Origin: Prevotellaceae bacterium
GTDB taxonomy: Bacteria; Bacteroidota; Bacteroidia; Bacteroidales; Muribaculaceae
Assembly: GCA_021772015.1 (NCBI GenBank)
Contig: JAETNS010000007.1
Location: forward strand, 80,877-144,876
Length of the DNA: 64,000 nucleotides
Reading direction: 5' to 3'
The notes beneath the pieces are model-generated. The model was given only the letters and a program-made list of their open reading frames with translations, had not been told where the DNA came from and made no database searches. Made by a program: the position numbers and the translations under genes. Shown here piece by piece: positions 35,875-43,562 of the stretch (the stretch's first letter is position 1; each line of letters starts with the position of its first letter).

Positions 35875-37014
35875 TTAGAGAACGCATACCGGAGCCTCTT
35901 TAGGTGGACATACTGTCTGCAATCCTGTCGCAAGATGGAATGTCTGTATCTTGAGATCCCCTTGCAATGCGCCAAGCGCATTTAGAGCCAACGCCTCAAG
36001 CTCATCTTCGCCGGGATAGACATGTACAGGCGCGAGGAACTCGACACGTTTTTTAAGCCGACTGATCACATAGTCGGAATACGCGATTCCTCCGGTGATA
36101 AGTATCGCGTCGATATTGCCGTAGAATACCGGCGACAGTGCCGCGATATGTTTGGCTATCTGATATATCATCGCGTCAAGGACAAGGCGCGCATGCTCGT
36201 CACCGTCAGCGATACGTTGTTCGACTTCGGGGATTGCGACTGTACCGAGATGGGCTGCCAGTCCGGCTTTACCGCTGATACGCTTCTTAAGCTGTTCCTT
36301 TGTGTAACGTCCTGAATAGCACAGATCAATAAGGGAACCTGACGGCAACGAACCGGCTCGTTCGGGCGAAAACGGGCCTTCTCCGTCGAAAGCATTGTTG
36401 ACATCCACACAACGGCCATGGTCATGTGCTCCTATCGATATACCGCCTCCAAGATGACATATGATGAGGTTCATGTCTTCATATTTCCTGGGAGCATCGG
36501 GATGTGTGGCGGAATAGTCTCGGGCGAAACGACGGCCTATGGCCCGTTGGTTAAGCGCATGCCAGGTAGTGATGCGCGGCATAATGGGGGAGCCGGTGAT
36601 ATGGGCTATCTCATCCATCTCGTCAACGATCCCGGGGTCTGCGATAAACGCCTTGCATCCATCGATCTCCATCGCTATGTCATGGGCGATCAGGCTGCCA
36701 AGGTTGCATGCATGGTCGCGGGGAGACTCGTGCATTGCCTGCACCATCTCATCGTTAACCTCATAAACTCCGCCGGGAATCGGATGAGTCAGACCGCCCC
36801 GACCGATAATCGCGTCGAATTCAAATGGCACCGCATTATCGGCAAGAGCCTTGATAACCAGCTCGCGGCGATAATCGAGCTGGTCTATGACACGGCGAAA
36901 CCGTGAAAGTTCCTCAACTGAATGACGAATGGTATGCGTCATAATCGGAGTGGTGTCCTCGAAAACAGCTATTTTCGTGGAGGTCGAACCGGGGTTGATG
37001 GCTAATATCTTCAT
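35875..37014 (-). CDS. buk: Butyrate kinase
   Basis: 379 residues from ATG 37014 (MKILAINPGSTSTKIAV); a GTG nine bases upstream is less likely. ASKHA-fold acid kinase. It transfers phosphate between butyryl-phosphate and ADP. Features are NPGSTSTKIAVFED, IGRGGLTHPIPGGVYEVN, HLGGGIS and NNAFDGEGPFSPERAG. It is paired with ptb 18 bases upstream. The pair can run toward butyrate (or branched-chain acid) with ATP gain or toward acyl-CoA. The true chain-length preference cannot be read here. Confidence 0.9.
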   Translation of the reverse strand: MKILAINPGSTSTKIAVFEDTTPIMTHTIRHSVEELSRFRRVIDQLDYRRELVIKALADNAVPFEFDAIIGRGGLTHPIPGGVYEVNDEMVQAMHESPRDHACNLGSLIAHDIAMEIDGCKAFIADPGIVDEMDEIAHITGSPIMPRITTWHALNQRAIGRRFARDYSATHPDAPRKYEDMNLIICHLGGGISIGAHDHGRCVDVNNAFDGEGPFSPERAGSLPSGSLIDLCYSGRYTKEQLKKRISGKAGLAAHLGTVAIPEVEQRIADGDEHARLVLDAMIYQIAKHIAALSPVFYGNIDAILITGGIAYSDYVISRLKKRVEFLAPVHVYPGEDELEALALNALGALQGDLKIQTFHLATGLQTVCPPKEAPVCVL

Positions 37015-37032
37015 CAATTTCACTTGTTTTGA

Positions 37033-37944
37033 TCAATGGTTTGAGGCCAGGGCAGCCATGGCCAAGGAATTGTATTTGCTGTCGGTAGAATCGCTACGCG
37101 AGGGAAGCACGACAGGGGCGATTGTGCCCAGAAGCATCCCCGCCATTCGGGCATGCGCGAAATACGAGATTGTCTTGTAGAAAGTGTTGCCGGACTCGAT
37201 ATTCGGGAAAATCAGGATGTCGGCATTGCCGCACACCTCTGACTCGATTCCTTTCACCTGAGCGGAATGCAGGTCAACAGCAGTCTTGACATCCATAGGG
37301 CCGCCTGCCACCATGTCGCCATATTCCCCTGCGGCGGCTTTCTCCACCATAAGCTGGTAATCGACCGAATTGGGGAATTTGGGGTTAACCTTCTCATTAA
37401 AATGTATTAGAGCCACTTTGGGATGTTCAATCCCGAATTTCCTGACAAGCTCGAGATCCAGCATAAGCATCTTCTCACGCTGTTCGATTGTCGGATAGGG
37501 AATGACAGCCACATCGGAATAGAACAAAAGACGGTTCATCCCGGGGATCTCGCTTACCGTGATATGGGTGAGGAGATTTCCTTTGGGAAGGATACCGGTC
37601 TCTTTGTTGAGCACTGCGCGAAGCAGCACGTCGGTGCTGACCAGCCCTTTCATCAGTACTCCGGCTTTGCCGTCATGCACCAATGACACAGCCTTTGCGG
37701 CGGCATCATGGCTGTCGCCAGCCTCAATCACATCTACATGTCCGGGGAAACGTTTTTCAATCCCCGAGGCATCAATTTTCTCTTTCTCCCCCACGAGAAT
37801 GGCTTTTATGAAACCGTCTGCGAGAGCTTTGGAGACCGCACCGCAGGTTTCCTCATCATAAGGACAGACAACAGCGACAGCAGGTCGTTCCTTCATCAAC
37901 GCCAAGTGGGAGATCAACTCCTGGAAAGTCTTGATTCGGCTCAT
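37033..37944 (-). CDS. ptb: Phosphate butyryltransferase
   Basis: 303 residues from ATG 37944 (MSRIKTFQEL); longer in-frame extensions run into the AT-rich leader and are rejected. It exchanges CoA for phosphate on butyryl-CoA. Family marks include AVVCPYDEETCGAVSKAL, GVLMKGLVSTD, HITVSEIPG and IFPNIESGNTFYK. It forms an operon with buk. No butyryl-CoA-forming genes (thl, hbd, crt, bcd) are in the window, so branched-chain acyl substrates from amino acids are possible. Confidence 0.9.
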   Translation of the reverse strand: MSRIKTFQELISHLALMKERPAVAVVCPYDEETCGAVSKALADGFIKAILVGEKEKIDASGIEKRFPGHVDVIEAGDSHDAAAKAVSLVHDGKAGVLMKGLVSTDVLLRAVLNKETGILPKGNLLTHITVSEIPGMNRLLFYSDVAVIPYPTIEQREKMLMLDLELVRKFGIEHPKVALIHFNEKVNPKFPNSVDYQLMVEKAAAGEYGDMVAGGPMDVKTAVDLHSAQVKGIESEVCGNADILIFPNIESGNTFYKTISYFAHARMAGMLLGTIAPVVLPSRSDSTDSKYNSLAMAALASNH

Positions 37945-38386
37945 AAACGTGTTTTGAGAAAGATTATAAAATATGTTATTCAACATGTTTCCGCCGTCAG
38001 GTTTGCTTAGCATTAAAGCAATCCATGATAATCGGGAGATCGGGAATTTTGTAGCCTCTCTCGCCACAACGGAAATCATTTTCTGCAAATTTCGTAAATT
38101 TTTCGGACATAAAGCCAAATTCCAAAGAGTTTTTTTGGATTAAAATTGAATTATTTTACACACCTATTTTCTATATTTGGTTATCAATTCGCGAATATAT
38201 AATTAATATTAGACACAATTCAATCAAATTACCACCCATCTTTCAACCTACACACTTGAATACATTGCACATTTAGCCGCAATGTGTGCAATTTGCTTTA
38301 AATCGTTCAAAGCATGCTATAAAACACAAAGAGCAAAAACATGTTTTATAACATAGATTCCATCCTCCGACTTCGGGAAGGAGATA

Positions 38387-38434
38387 ATGAAAAAACCGGA
38401 AAGATCATCACGACCTCTCCGGCGGGAATATTAA
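38387..38434 (+). CDS. Putative 15-residue basic peptide (leader-type)
   Basis: The sequence MKKPERSSRPLRREY is preceded, five bases before the ATG, by GGAAGGAG, an unusually strong ribosome binding site for this phylum. It is very short and has no homologue I recognise, so it may be chance. No amino-acid run typical of attenuation is seen apart from four arginines. Confidence 0.2.
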   Translation: MKKPERSSRPLRREY

Positions 38435-38766
38435 ATCAGATGAAGAGAATATTCTTCATTACACCAAGCATCCCGGCCTACACCGGGCATCACCAAAAAA
38501 ACCAGTATCCCGCGCCAAAACGCGGAGAATGTATGAAACCGAGACAAAGGTAAGACAAAGACAGCAATCTTCCAAACATTTTGCCAGTTATTTTTGAGTT
38601 TTACGCACCATTTGCACGATTTCACCACCACAAACCGAGCATTTAGTCATAAAAATCACCATTTTTAACTTCTATTTATAAATTAACCACACCTATTATC
38701 CAAGTCGATGATTAGCCTTTTTATCAAAAGCGGCTTGAATCAGGAAGAATATTACTCTTTTTTTCG

Positions 38767-38774
38767 TAACTTTG
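38767..38774 (+). promoter_or_regulatory. -7 box directly before tsaD
   Basis: TAACTTTG matches TAnnTTTG and ends five bases before the tsaD ATG at 38780, so the mRNA would be practically leaderless. Confidence 0.5.
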
Positions 38775-38779
38775 CAAGC

Positions 38780-39805
38780 ATGAACCAGAAATCCGTCACT
38801 ATACTTGGAATAGAGTCGTCATGCGACGACACCTCGGCGGCTGTCATCCGTGACGGTCTTCTGCTTTCCAATGTGATAGCTTCCCAAAGCATTCATGAGG
38901 AATACGGTGGAGTCGTGCCGGAACTCGCCTCCAGGGCACATCAGCAGAATATTGTGCCGGTAGTTGACATGGCTCTTAAAAAAGCCGGCATAACCCGTCA
39001 CGACCTTGACGCCATCGCCTTCACCCGCGGTCCCGGGCTGCTTGGCTCGTTGCTTGTCGGCACCTCCTTCGCAAAAGGGATGTCGCTCGGGCTGCGCATC
39101 CCCATCATAGAGGTCAACCACCTCCACGGTCATGTCTTAAGCCATTTCGTGAGACAAAAGCCTGACGACCGGGTCCCCTCATTCCCCTTCCTGACATTGC
39201 TTGTTTCAGGAGGCAACTCACAGCTCGTCCTCGTCAAGTCTCATAACCGGATGGAGATAATCGGCCAGACCATAGATGACGCGGCAGGGGAAGCATTCGA
39301 CAAATGCGCGAAAATAATGGGCCTGCCCTACCCTGGCGGTCCGCATATCGACAGACTCGCCTCACAAGGAGATCCCGATAGATTCAAATTCGCCAAGCCC
39401 CATATTCCGGGACTTGACTACAGCTTCAGCGGCCTGAAGACCTCTTTCCTCTACACATTGCGTGACCACGTGAAAACCACCCCCGATTTCATCGAGGAAA
39501 ACAAAGCGGATCTGGCTGCGTCGCTACAAAAAACTATCATAGAGATACTCCTCGACAAACTCGACAAGGCTGTCAGACAGACAAAGATCAAGACATTGAC
39601 TATCGGGGGCGGCGTATCTGCCAACTCCGGTGTCAGGAAAGCGGTAGCCGAATATTGCGAAGCTCACGGAATAGAGGCATTCATTCCACAAAGAGCATTC
39701 ACTACAGACAATGCCGCTATGATCGCCATAGCAGGACAATTCAAATACCTTGACCGGAAATTCTGCCCCTACAACGCAGCTCCTTTCGCAAGGACCTCGG
39801 TTTGA
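38780..39805 (+). CDS. tsaD: tRNA N6-threonylcarbamoyladenosine transferase subunit
   Basis: 341 residues from ATG 38780 (MNQKSVTILGIESSCDDT); the upstream ATG at 38708 would include the promoter. TsaD transfers the threonylcarbamoyl group to A37 of ANN-reading tRNAs. Motifs are GIESSCDDTSAAV, the metal histidines in NHLHGHVLSHF (HxxxH), LLVSGGNSQLV and the C-terminal TDNAAMIA. cinA/pncC and a tRNA gene follow. Confidence 0.96.
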   Translation: MNQKSVTILGIESSCDDTSAAVIRDGLLLSNVIASQSIHEEYGGVVPELASRAHQQNIVPVVDMALKKAGITRHDLDAIAFTRGPGLLGSLLVGTSFAKGMSLGLRIPIIEVNHLHGHVLSHFVRQKPDDRVPSFPFLTLLVSGGNSQLVLVKSHNRMEIIGQTIDDAAGEAFDKCAKIMGLPYPGGPHIDRLASQGDPDRFKFAKPHIPGLDYSFSGLKTSFLYTLRDHVKTTPDFIEENKADLAASLQKTIIEILLDKLDKAVRQTKIKTLTIGGGVSANSGVRKAVAEYCEAHGIEAFIPQRAFTTDNAAMIAIAGQFKYLDRKFCPYNAAPFARTSV

Positions 39806-39835
39806 TCGGGCCCATCCCCACAAACATATTCCCCC

Positions 39836-40327
39836 ATGGATCCCTACATTCTCCACGACCTTGAAGAAATCGCTCCCGATCTGATAGACATGCTTCGCGA
39901 AAAAGGGCTGAAACTATCATCCGCAGAAAGCTGCACCGGAGGCAACATCGCCCACCACCTCACTCTTGTCGCAGGCTGTTCGGATGTCTACCGGGGAGGA
40001 GCTGTCACCTATTCAAACGCTGCCAAGTCCTCGCTCCTTGGCGTACCGTCCTCGATAATAGAAGAGAAAGGTGCGGTATCGGAAGAAGTCGTCATAGCCA
40101 TGGCAAAAGGAGCCTGCAAAGCTTTCGGCACAGAATGCGCGGTCGCCACTTCAGGCATAGCCGGCCCGGGCGGAGGTACCGACAGCAAGCCCGTCGGCAC
40201 AGTCTGGGTAGCCGTGACCACCCCAGGGGGAACTTATTCCGAACTATACCACCTCGGAGGCACCCGTCCCGAAATAATCGACAAAGCCTCCCTCCTCGCC
40301 TTCCGCCTCCTGCTCAACCATCTTTAA
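39836..40327 (+). CDS. pncC: CinA C-terminal-domain protein (NMN deamidase PncC type)
   Basis: 163 residues, only the C-terminal CinA domain. Family members hydrolyse nicotinamide mononucleotide to nicotinic acid mononucleotide in NAD salvage. The signature [15 protein letters not shown] (about 29-43) and [20 protein letters not shown] (about 100-119) are complete. The ATG lies 30 bases after tsaD, so the two may be co-transcribed. Confidence 0.9.
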   Translation: MDPYILHDLEEIAPDLIDMLREKGLKLSSAESCTGGNIAHHLTLVAGCSDVYRGGAVTYSNAAKSSLLGVPSSIIEEKGAVSEEVVIAMAKGACKAFGTECAVATSGIAGPGGGTDSKPVGTVWVAVTTPGGTYSELYHLGGTRPEIIDKASLLAFRLLLNHL

Positions 40328-40401
40328 CGCCCATGAAGCATTCAGCAGCATTCCACAAAATCCTTCCAACACTAAAATCTAAAAATTAATATCCAAAACA
40401 G

Positions 40402-40432
40402 TTGTAAACTTCAAAAGAAAGTTGTACCTTTG
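40402..40432 (+). promoter_or_regulatory. Promoter of the tRNA gene
   Basis: TTG (40402-40404), a 20-base spacer, then TACCTTTG (40425-40432) match both elements of the Bacteroidota promoter. A weak AAAAGAGA/TCTCTTTT hairpin (40440-40470) lies in the tRNA precursor leader. Confidence 0.65.
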
Positions 40433-40493
40433 TGCCGTCAAAAGAGAGCACCAATAATCATCTCTCTTTTTTCAATCACACACCAGTGATTTC

Positions 40494-40567
40494 GGTCCTA
40501 TAGCTCAGTTGGTCAGAGCACCTGACTCATAATCAGGGAGTCCTTGGTTCAAGCCCAAGTGGGACCA
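40494..40567 (+). tRNA. tRNA with anticodon CAT (elongator Met, or Ile2)
   Basis: 74 bases. The acceptor stem GGTCCTA pairs with TGGGACC, with discriminator A at 40567 and no encoded CCA. The D-arm AGCTCAGTTGGTCAGAGC is intact. The anticodon stem CCTGA/TCAGG holds loop CTCATAA (anticodon CAT). The T-arm is CTTGG-TTCAAGC-CCAAG. The acceptor stem lacks the C1-A72 mismatch of initiator tRNA, so it is not fMet. Elongator Met and lysidine-modified Ile2 cannot be separated with certainty by eye. Confidence 0.9.
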
Positions 40568-40572
40568 CATTA

Positions 40573-40610
40573 GGGTCACGATTCAGTTATGAATCGTGAC
40601 CCCCTTTTCT
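40573..40610 (+). terminator. Terminator after the tRNA gene
   Basis: GGGTCACGATTCA (40573-40585) and TGAATCGTGACCC (40590-40602) pair perfectly around loop GTTA, followed by CCTTTTCT. It also faces the end of the convergent secreted-protein gene. Confidence 0.85.
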
Positions 40611-40637
40611 ATCCACTCCAACCAATGCTGAACAAGT

Positions 40638-41834
40638 TTACAATCTGATTATCTTCTTGCTGTTTCTTATGTATATACCACCTTTTACAGGATTGCTTAT
40701 CCTACGTCCAGTCAAATCATACAGCGGAGAATCTTCGTCAGTACCATAAACTACAACATCCTCCATACCACTTCTACCGTTGAGAGACAATACATTCCGG
40801 GGGTTCACCACAGGATCGCCATCCTCGGCTATAACGGCACCCTCGGGGATTACGAAGGTATATCCCACTTTGGGTTGCATCCTGAATCCGCCGAAATCAG
40901 CCGACACAATCCACCGGCCAGCTCCAGTAGTGAGATAAGCATCGGCCTCGACCACAAGCTTTTCACCGTCAACCTCCCACAACTGCAACTTTGCACCATC
41001 GGCAACGCGCACCGGGCGGTCGTAGGTGAAAGACACGACATTGAGCACATCCGAGTGGTCGGTGAACAGACTGCACCATACATACATGAGCGGTTCGATA
41101 GGTTCGGTGTAACCGCCGGTAAAGTCAATCACAACTTCCTCGTTGACGATATCATCGCGGTAGCACGAGCTTACGCTACCGGCGGGGAGCGTCAAGCGGT
41201 AATTCACGCCATTTTCAAAGTTGACATTGCCGCCAAAGTCTGCGTAAGCCTGGCCTAAATCCCAATCCCAGCCAACCCTTGCAGGAACCTTGCGGATTTC
41301 CTGACCGTTACGGTAGAGAGTAAACTCCGGCTCGCCGACAGGGTCGGTTTCTGTTCCCCAATATATCCACAGACTTTTGGCTGAGGCTACAACGGCAGGT
41401 ATGTCAGAGTGGGTTTCGCCGAGTGTTGCCGGTACGCTGAAAGGAATCTCGATAGCATCGTTCACAACCGAATTGTCGGTTTCTTTGGCGACTGAGCCGG
41501 GCGACACTGCGAGAACATAATCCATGCCTTTGGGCAGATTCTGTTTCTCAAAAATCATTTCCAGTGTGCCCTGCGTGCGTTTCTTACCGACATAGTTGCT
41601 CGTTTTAAGCTCAGTGGCACCGGCAACGGTCACGCCGTCGCATTTCACCTCGACTTTGGCACCGTCAAGCAGAATTATTCCGCCATCGAAACTCATGCCG
41701 ATGCTTTCAAGCGGATAGACGAATGGACGTGTGCCGACATCGCATTGTTCCGGCTGTAAAGTTGTAGCCTCGGCAGACATCTGTATGCAACCCATACAGA
41801 GGTAGGCCATCGAAAGGAGTAGAGATTTATTCAT
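40638..41834 (-). CDS. Secreted protein of unknown function with Bacteroidales C-terminal tail
   Basis: 398 residues with a signal peptide (about 1-22). The body is beta-rich, with repeated immunoglobulin-like strands such as VNYRLTLPAGSV and VGYTFVIPEGAV, suggesting two or three related beta-sandwich repeats. The tail SPLYDLTGRRISNPVKGG followed by IYIRNSKKIIRL matches the short C-terminal segment common in Bacteroidales surface or exported proteins. Its function is unknown. It is nine bases after the FISUMP-type gene, so the two are co-transcribed. Confidence 0.65.
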   Translation of the reverse strand: MNKSLLLSMAYLCMGCIQMSAEATTLQPEQCDVGTRPFVYPLESIGMSFDGGIILLDGAKVEVKCDGVTVAGATELKTSNYVGKKRTQGTLEMIFEKQNLPKGMDYVLAVSPGSVAKETDNSVVNDAIEIPFSVPATLGETHSDIPAVVASAKSLWIYWGTETDPVGEPEFTLYRNGQEIRKVPARVGWDWDLGQAYADFGGNVNFENGVNYRLTLPAGSVSSCYRDDIVNEEVVIDFTGGYTEPIEPLMYVWCSLFTDHSDVLNVVSFTYDRPVRVADGAKLQLWEVDGEKLVVEADAYLTTGAGRWIVSADFGGFRMQPKVGYTFVIPEGAVIAEDGDPVVNPRNVLSLNGRSGMEDVVVYGTDEDSPLYDLTGRRISNPVKGGIYIRNSKKIIRL

Positions 41835-41842
41835 GGTGAGAG

Positions 41843-42820
41843 TTATTTAAGGGTGATTTTTTGAGTTTTGGAGGTTGTGCCGGATGTAACGGTAACGAGG
41901 TAGATTCCGCTTGACAGAGCGGGCATCGGACAGATGCCGTTCTCAACCGAGGCCGAGAATATATTTCTCCCCGAAAGGTCAAACAAATCAAGGCGACATT
42001 CTTTGTCGGTTTCGCCGATTATGATATTCCCGTTTTGAAATGATATGGCAATGCTGTTTTTATCGTAAGCAATCGCATTAACGCCCGCTTCTTTGGGATT
42101 GACAACCGCGCGGATGTTTGAACCGTAAGCCTTGGTGCAAGTTGCCCCTGTAAGGCCGGCATCTCGCTCAACTATAAATCCCTTGGCTCGCATACTCGGT
42201 TCGATAGGTCTTCCATTATAACCGCATTGGGGATCTTCAACAGCGGTCAAATATGCTGCGCTTGTATTATGGAAAGGATCAAAATCACCATACCATAGAC
42301 CATACCCACATATGGGCAAAAATATGCTGTGTTCATTAGGTCCGTGCAACCTTACGCCTCGGACTCCGTTTTCTACAGATGATCCATTTGTCCAGCATAA
42401 CATTAGTAATTCATAACGCTCCTGTTCATTGGGAAGCCTCCATCCGTTACCCCATTGGTGTCGGGCTGCATCATATTCGGTTCCGCTGATGTCGGTCCCG
42501 ATATTTGTAAGGACAGCCCATGCGCCATTGTTGGGATCTACTTCGTAACCTTCAAAGAACTTGTAGCTTTCCCATGAGAAGTCTTCACGAGGCTCGACTT
42601 CTCCCCATGCAAAGTATTGTCCTTTCTCGTATGGAGATGTTGCACCTACATTATATGTCGCCCAAAGCGTGCCGCTCGGCAGCCCGAGGTCTACATATTC
42701 GTACCCTCCGATGATACCGTCCGGCTCGCTCGGAGCGGGCGGTTGTGGTTCCTCGGCGTTTGCCGATACTGCTATGGCTGCTGACAGCCACAATAAAGTT
42801 GATTTGAGTTTGAATACCAT
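41843..42820 (-). CDS. Secreted FISUMP-domain protein with type IX-like sorting tail
   Basis: 325 residues from ATG 42820 (MVFKLKSTLLWL). The signal peptide ends near SANAEE. The main domain begins YEYVDLGLPSGTLWATYNVG and includes FAWGEVEPRE and WRLPNEQERYELL, the hallmarks of the Fib_succ_major/FISUMP family. The C-terminus (LDLFDLSGRNIF ... SSGIYLVTVTSGTTSKTQKI) fits the type IX secretion sorting domain. The role is probably surface attachment or glycan-related, but this is inference. Confidence 0.75.
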   Translation of the reverse strand: MVFKLKSTLLWLSAAIAVSANAEEPQPPAPSEPDGIIGGYEYVDLGLPSGTLWATYNVGATSPYEKGQYFAWGEVEPREDFSWESYKFFEGYEVDPNNGAWAVLTNIGTDISGTEYDAARHQWGNGWRLPNEQERYELLMLCWTNGSSVENGVRGVRLHGPNEHSIFLPICGYGLWYGDFDPFHNTSAAYLTAVEDPQCGYNGRPIEPSMRAKGFIVERDAGLTGATCTKAYGSNIRAVVNPKEAGVNAIAYDKNSIAISFQNGNIIIGETDKECRLDLFDLSGRNIFSASVENGICPMPALSSGIYLVTVTSGTTSKTQKITLK

Positions 42821-42879
42821 TTGCCAATTTTTTATTGGCAAAGTTCGGCAGAAAAAATGACTTCGGCGTAAAACAAGTT

Positions 42880-43452
42880 TTATTCGCCCGACTTTTTTGC
42901 GAGATTTTTTCGGATTCTGCTCAAATATACCGGGGTAATAAGAAGATAGGAGGCTATATCGCGTAGCGATACGGTATCTAAAATATGCGGATATAGGCCG
43001 ATAATGTCAAGGTAACGTTCTGTCGGTGTCTTTCTGTGCAGTTCGAGATAGCGAGAATATATCTCTCTGAACAGAGTACCGTTTAAAGCAGACAGATTAT
43101 CGTCAAATGAGGCATCGAATAAACTCCTCGCCTCCACCATATTTATTTGCGACACGGAGGCATCTGCACCGGCTTTGATTGTTATTTCGGAAGGGCGGTG
43201 ATTATATGAATTGTAAAAGTCTGCAACTATCTCGCCTACGAAAGCGAAGCCGACAACGGCTTCATTGCCGGAGGAAGTAAAGGTAGTGTATTTGAAATAG
43301 CCGGATTCTACAACACCGAGGTATTTGCCAACTGAACCCTGCCGAACAAACACATCATTTCTGGAATAATGGCACAGATGCCCTTTCTCCCGGCAATAAT
43401 CCTTTATCGCCGAAAGGTCAATAACGCTGTCGTATATATTGAACTGTGCCAT
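42880..43452 (-). CDS. Crp/Fnr-family transcriptional regulator
   Basis: 190 residues from ATG 43452 (MAQFNIYDSVIDL). The N-terminal cyclic-nucleotide-binding-like barrel (about 20-120) has FVRQGSVGKYLGVVESGYFKY. The C-terminal helix-turn-helix (about 150-190) contains VSLRDIASYLLITPVYLSRI. The cAMP phosphate-binding RxS pattern is not evident, so the ligand is probably not cAMP. Located upstream of the two secreted-protein genes on the same strand, it may control them. Confidence 0.85.
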   Translation of the reverse strand: MAQFNIYDSVIDLSAIKDYCREKGHLCHYSRNDVFVRQGSVGKYLGVVESGYFKYTTFTSSGNEAVVGFAFVGEIVADFYNSYNHRPSEITIKAGADASVSQINMVEARSLFDASFDDNLSALNGTLFREIYSRYLELHRKTPTERYLDIIGLYPHILDTVSLRDIASYLLITPVYLSRIRKNLAKKSGE

Positions 43453-43562
43453 AACCAGATACAAAGTTGGCTAATTTCTCGACATTAAAGCAGTGTAATC
43501 ATATCAATCTATGCTCCATTACTCAAAGTATTGGTGGAGAAAGATGAAAAGTTCAGCAATGA

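Larger units (their letters stand above)
37945..38779. other. 835-bp AT-rich stretch with no confident gene
   Basis: Between ptb and tsaD. It holds a possible rightward -7 box TATATTTG (38172-38179). Two tiny frames follow. ATG 38387-38434 encodes a basic 15-residue peptide behind a clear GGAAGGAG. ATG 38440-38553 encodes 37 residues beginning MKRIFFITPSIP. Neither resembles a known protein. Short imperfect hairpins (CCGG arms near 38475) occur. I treat it as a leader or small-RNA/small-protein region of unknown role. Confidence 0.35.

Noticed and set aside
38341..38553. 70-codon frame in the ptb-tsaD gap
   Set aside because: No ribosome site, no protein-like features; only shorter internal frames are worth noting.
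40440..40470. AAAAGAGA/TCTCTTTT hairpin as a terminator of cinA/pncC
   Set aside because: It is GC-poor and lies downstream of the tRNA promoter, so as a terminator it would block the tRNA; probably only a weak leader hairpin.
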